DNA of 26,658 bases from a virus, in the IMG/VR virus record IMGVR_UViG_3300020166_000098, positions 1 through 26,658 of that record; one strand, 5' to 3'. Both the position numbers and the translations under genes were made by a program. A model generated the notes under the pieces. That model saw nothing but the letters and a program-made list of their open reading frames with translations, was not told where the DNA came from and ran no database searches. Of this stretch, positions 24,008 through 26,658 are shown in pieces (positions within the stretch are counted from its first letter, which is position 1; each line of letters begins with the position of its first letter).

Positions 24008-24384
24008 GTTTGTTGCGTTTTTAAATATTTTATTAAGTAGCTAGCTGTTTTATAGTTTGTTGCTAGAGGAACATTGTGAACATCACATAGTCGCATTAGC
24101 ATAGAGATATCTACATCATGCGGGTGCTTGTCTAATGGGTCTCTAAAAAAGATAACCAAATCTATTTTACCCTCTGTTACCATTGCTGCAATCTGTGCAT
24201 CTCCACCTAGGGGACCCGATTGAACTTTAATAACATTAGAAATACCAGCATGTATCACATGTTTACCAGTAGTTCCTGTTGTTACAATTGTCGTATCTTC
24301 TCTATTAAAGAACGGTAATCTCTTTTTCACAAACGCTACCATATCAGCTTTTTTGTTGTCATGTGCTATTAATGCAATTTTCAT
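24004..24384 (-). CDS. mgsA: Methylglyoxal synthase
   Basis: The 126-residue enzyme matches bacterial MgsA (E. coli about 152 residues), lacking its N-terminal extension and C-terminal tail. It would convert dihydroxyacetone phosphate to methylglyoxal and phosphate. Conserved are AHDNKK (His8, Asp9, Lys12), the phosphate-binding TTGTTG (35-40), SGPLGGD (Asp62), FFRDPLD (Asp82) and HPHDVD (His89, Asp92). These align with E. coli His19, Asp71, Asp91, His98 and Asp101, so the catalytic set is complete. A stand-alone domain rules out PurH or carbamoyl-phosphate synthase fragments. The gene opens the terminator-bounded cassette; its ATG lies 13 bases past the T-run of the terminator at 24398. The biological reason for it in a phage is unknown. 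Confidence 0.92.
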   Translation of the reverse strand: MKIALIAHDNKKADMVAFVKKRLPFFNREDTTIVTTGTTGKHVIHAGISNVIKVQSGPLGGDAQIAAMVTEGKIDLVIFFRDPLDKHPHDVDISMLMRLCDVHNVPLATNYKTASYLIKYLKTQQT

Positions 24385-24397
24385 ATACTATATAAAT

Positions 24398-24432
24398 AAA
24401 AAAGTCTCTGTAAATTATACAGAGACTTTTTA
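24398..24432 (-). terminator. Rho-independent terminator before mgsA
   Basis: A perfect 9-bp stem GTCTCTGTA/TACAGAGAC (24404-24412 with 24418-24426) with a 5-base loop is flanked by A-run on one side and T-run on the other, so it can act in both directions. On the minus strand it ends transcripts of the genes at 24481-26658. Confidence 0.88.
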
Positions 24433-24440
24433 AATTGTTT

Positions 24441-24473
24441 CAACACAGTGTTGTGTTTCGTTGATACGCGAAA
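24441..24473 (-). other. Two tandem inverted repeats after the 432-residue gene
   Basis: Between the stop of the upstream gene and the terminator lie a 5-bp stem TTTCG/CGAAA (24456-24460 with 24469-24473) and a perfect 13-base palindrome CAACACAGTGTTG (24441-24453). Together with the terminator this makes three tandem hairpin-forming repeats, similar in plan to the nrdA 3' region. Confidence 0.5.
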
Positions 24474-24480
24474 TTAATTG

Positions 24481-25779
24481 TTATTTTACCTTTGCTGTTG
24501 CAAGATAACCTTGAATCTCAGTATACTGAGATCTGAATTTAGTTTCTCCAACTAAAGTTCCCATTGTGAAAGAGACAAATGTTCCTTCTGGTTTTTTCAT
24601 AGCTTTTTTATATGCGTCCATTGCAGATTCTTCATCGTTAAAAATACCAATAATCTGTTTTTTAGAAGCCGATCCAAATCTGATAGTACCTTCTAATCTA
24701 ATTTCTTGACCGTTAAAGCTTGCTCTGTTATTAGCCATTACTAAATACTTAGTTTCTCCTTTTGCAGGTGCATCGTTTGAGAATGCATCAAAATCAGAAG
24801 GACTAGTAAAATAGAAAGAACTCATTGATTCATTTAATGATTCTGCTAATTCAATGTTTAAATCTTTAATACCTACTGCATCATCTAATTCTGACATTAA
24901 TGATTTTTTCTTAGAAGTTAAATCTATAAGTAATTGCCTTGTCTTAGCTTTTTCAGAATTGTCATCTGACATTTTTACATAATCTTTAACAAGATCTTTC
25001 ATATCAGTTACTACGCTTCCGTATTCTTTCTGTATTTTTGCAATTGATCTTGCCTCAGATACTGCTAATTGCGAATCTGAATATAGAGCTTCTAACCACT
25101 CTAAAAAGTCTTTGGTTTTTTTCATAGCTTTGTTATCTCCATATTCTTTAAAGAATTCTTTTTGAAATGAATCAAAAGTTTTATGATTACCTATCATTTG
25201 GTGAATGTCAGACATAACACCTTCTTGTATTTTGTCTTCGGCAATTTGCATGTCAAATGGTAGATCAGCTGCTTCGCTATACCCATCACTTACATGTAAA
25301 CCATACCATTTTCCACCATCTGTAAAATAAAACCATCCATGTGCAACATCGTGAACAACTTGAAAAGGTCTTTGATATAAATTAAAAGAAATAGATTTAC
25401 TTCTACCTCTTGCTAAATGCTTTAATACAGGAACTCCATCGTCCCATGTCTTTGTTGTAGTCGTTGCTTTAATAGTAGCTGACTTACCTTTAAGTTTTGC
25501 AATATATAATTCTCCAGAAACCTCATCTGCTAAAGTGTCTGTTGCTGATTTTTCAATAATCAATTTATTAATTGTTGATCTGTTTATAAAACTATTAAAA
25601 TCCATCAATTCTTTTTTTATTTTTTTTTTATCTTCATCTTCTTTAGAAGGAATATCACCAGAACCTAATTCATCACCATTTGGTAATACAACGTCTCCCA
25701 TTCCTCCGATACTTTCTGGTGAAATGTTTTCTTTAATCCCTTTAGAAAATTCACTAAACGATGTATACGTTGTTTTCAT
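24481..25779 (-). CDS. Large hypothetical protein, possibly virion-associated
   Basis: From the ATG at 25779, one base after the upstream stop, the protein is 432 residues. A longer frame from 25821 would overlap that gene by 41 bases and is less likely. It begins MKTTYTSFSEFSKG, an opening like that of some prohead-associated proteins. Residues 40-70 are acidic/lysine-rich and low-complexity, the middle holds a beta-rich part (near FQVVHDVAHGWFYFTDGGKWYGLH), and residues about 200-320 are helical. It contains IQE-G near residue 190, the kind of sequence cut by T4-type prohead protease, but a single short match proves nothing. No homologue is recognised. Terminator-flanked end and pairing with the next gene suggest a late, structural role. 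Confidence 0.6.
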   Translation of the reverse strand: MKTTYTSFSEFSKGIKENISPESIGGMGDVVLPNGDELGSGDIPSKEDEDKKKIKKELMDFNSFINRSTINKLIIEKSATDTLADEVSGELYIAKLKGKSATIKATTTTKTWDDGVPVLKHLARGRSKSISFNLYQRPFQVVHDVAHGWFYFTDGGKWYGLHVSDGYSEAADLPFDMQIAEDKIQEGVMSDIHQMIGNHKTFDSFQKEFFKEYGDNKAMKKTKDFLEWLEALYSDSQLAVSEARSIAKIQKEYGSVVTDMKDLVKDYVKMSDDNSEKAKTRQLLIDLTSKKKSLMSELDDAVGIKDLNIELAESLNESMSSFYFTSPSDFDAFSNDAPAKGETKYLVMANNRASFNGQEIRLEGTIRFGSASKKQIIGIFNDEESAMDAYKKAMKKPEGTFVSFTMGTLVGETKFRSQYTEIQGYLATAKVK

Positions 25780-25780
25780 A

Positions 25781-26658
25781 TTACCAAGCGTAATCAAATT
25801 TCTTGATTTTTTTAACTCCATCTTTTAAACTCTTAGCATAGTTTTTAGATTCTCTCTCGTAATAACCTGAAGAATATCCGCCTAATTTTTCTTGTTCAGC
25901 TTGTGCAATATAACTTACATATCTTTCGTAATCACGTAAAATGCTATTCATGTGATTTGCAACATCAGTTACTTTAACATCTCTACCTTTAGAGTTTTGA
26001 CCTACTTTGATTTCTCCATATTGAGTCTTTTCGCCAGACTTAATACCAGCTTGCATTTGAGCAGTTAATTGATTAATTGCGTCTTCAACCATTTTATCTA
26101 ATGGCAGCGTTGCCGCTTTAGCTGCTAAAATCTCTTGGTATCTTTTTCTATTAGCATCTTTAAAATCTTTAGCTGATTTAAATGCGATAGCACCTTCTTT
26201 AGCTTCTATTCTTGATTTAATATCTTCTTGAGATGATGGTGAACCTGCTACTAAGTTAAATACAATAGCTCTGTCTGCTAATTCAGCCGCTCTTTTAATC
26301 GATGAAATACCAGTAGCTCCATATCCTTTATAGTTTTTGTTTCCACCAACGGCAGATCCATCATCTTTACCTAATGTGTATTTTGCGTTTTTAGAGTTTC
26401 TTGATGCTCTTTGATCGTAACTAACTGATAAGAAATCTTTAGCTCTTGATAGTGCTAAAATACCTGGTTTTAATGAATATCTACCATCTCTGTCAGCGTA
26501 TTGGTTTTCTTTTTCATTATCTACAATATAGAATACAACAAAGTCTTTGTTGTTTGCGTATTGCTTGTATGCTGTTTTAGGATCTACATCTACTAAAGAT
26601 TCATCACCAACTTGATCTAATTTAACTTTAGACATTCCGTAGAATGCAGAAGCTAAAT
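25781..26658 (-). CDS. Hypothetical protein, 5' end beyond window
   Basis: A Met lies at 26635 (284 residues from there), but the frame stays open to the right window edge with no stop in the seven upstream codons (reading LASAFYG before the Met). There is no A-rich leader ahead of that Met, unlike other starts here. The true start is therefore probably outside. The protein is basic: an N-terminal alpha/beta part (DFVVFYIVDNEKENQY, then KPGILALSRAKDF) is followed by long Lys/Ala-rich helices and a GYSSGYYERESK stretch. I do not recognise it. It is coupled to the 432-residue gene by a one-base gap. Confidence 0.6.
   Translation of the reverse strand, partial: LASAFYGMSKVKLDQVGDESLVDVDPKTAYKQYANNKDFVVFYIVDNEKENQYADRDGRYSLKPGILALSRAKDFLSVSYDQRASRNSKNAKYTLGKDDGSAVGGNKNYKGYGATGISSIKRAAELADRAIVFNLVAGSPSSQEDIKSRIEAKEGAIAFKSAKDFKDANRKRYQEILAAKAATLPLDKMVEDAINQLTAQMQAGIKSGEKTQYGEIKVGQNSKGRDVKVTDVANHMNSILRDYERYVSYIAQAEQEKLGGYSSGYYERESKNYAKSLKDGVKKIKKFDYAW

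Noticed and set aside
24004-24384. MgsA-like domain as a fragment of PurH or carbamoyl-phosphate synthase
   Set aside because: It is a full single-domain gene with the MgsA-specific catalytic residues and no neighbouring fragment of those enzymes.
24391-24398. TATAAATA on the plus strand near mgsA
   Set aside because: It would drive transcription away from mgsA, antisense to the 432-residue gene, with no plus-strand gene to serve; likely chance in AT-rich DNA.

Overview
The window is a compact, strongly AT-rich stretch of a T4-superfamily (Tevenvirinae-like) myovirus genome. Every supported gene lies on the minus strand, so transcription runs from high to low coordinates. Genes are packed with ATGA or TAATG stop/start overlaps. 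The phage identity rests on several T4 core proteins recognised from motifs: portal gp20, head-completion gp4, late sigma gp55, the SbcCD-like pair gp46/gp47, helicase gp41, recombinase UvsX, family B polymerase gp43 and ribonucleotide reductase NrdA/NrdB. Starts lack Shine-Dalgarno sequences and are preceded by A-rich stretches. Together with the low GC this suggests a Bacteroidota (for example flavobacterial) host, but that is inference.

Layout in transcription order. (1) 26658-24481: two large proteins of unknown function, probably virion or head related; the first is open at the window edge. (2) 24384-22055: a metabolic cassette bounded by terminators on both sides. It holds methylglyoxal synthase, a 78-aa unknown, a cytidylyltransferase-like protein, an RmlB-type nucleotide-sugar 4,6-dehydratase and a 73-aa unknown. 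(3) 21976-20257: small unknown proteins, a DUF6378-like protein and a 52-aa ORF resembling the Tudor/CarD-like RNA-polymerase-binding module. (4) 20255-17354: a T4 beta-glucosyltransferase homologue, an all-alpha dUTPase/MazG-like enzyme and the N-terminal half of DNA polymerase. (5) 17230-13442: nrdB, nrdA, three tandem RNA hairpins ending in a terminator, and a probable sliding clamp. (6) 13435-3385: the C-terminal half of DNA polymerase, two small proteins, UvsX, a 103-aa unknown, a 2-oxoglutarate/Fe(II) oxygenase, gp41 helicase, a candidate gp33 coactivator, gp47, gp46, a tail-sheath-stabiliser-like protein and an unknown, ending in a strong terminator. (7) 3277-1: gp55, gp4, an unknown, portal gp20 and the start of a possible prohead-core gene.

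Working together: NrdA/B and the dUTPase supply and clean the dNTP pool. The split polymerase, clamp, gp41, UvsX and gp46/47 carry out recombination-dependent replication. Clamp, gp55 and the candidate gp33 would form the T4-type late transcription machinery that drives head and tail genes. The glucosyltransferase points to glycosylated phage DNA. The RmlB, cytidylyltransferase and methylglyoxal synthase cassette points to reprogramming of host sugar or triose-phosphate metabolism.

The most unusual items are the DNA polymerase split in the fingers region with three replication genes between the halves, the phage-borne methylglyoxal synthase with a full catalytic set, the beta-glucosyltransferase homologue, and the tiny stand-alone Tudor/CarD-like protein. 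No tRNA, CRISPR, insertion sequence or integrase was seen.
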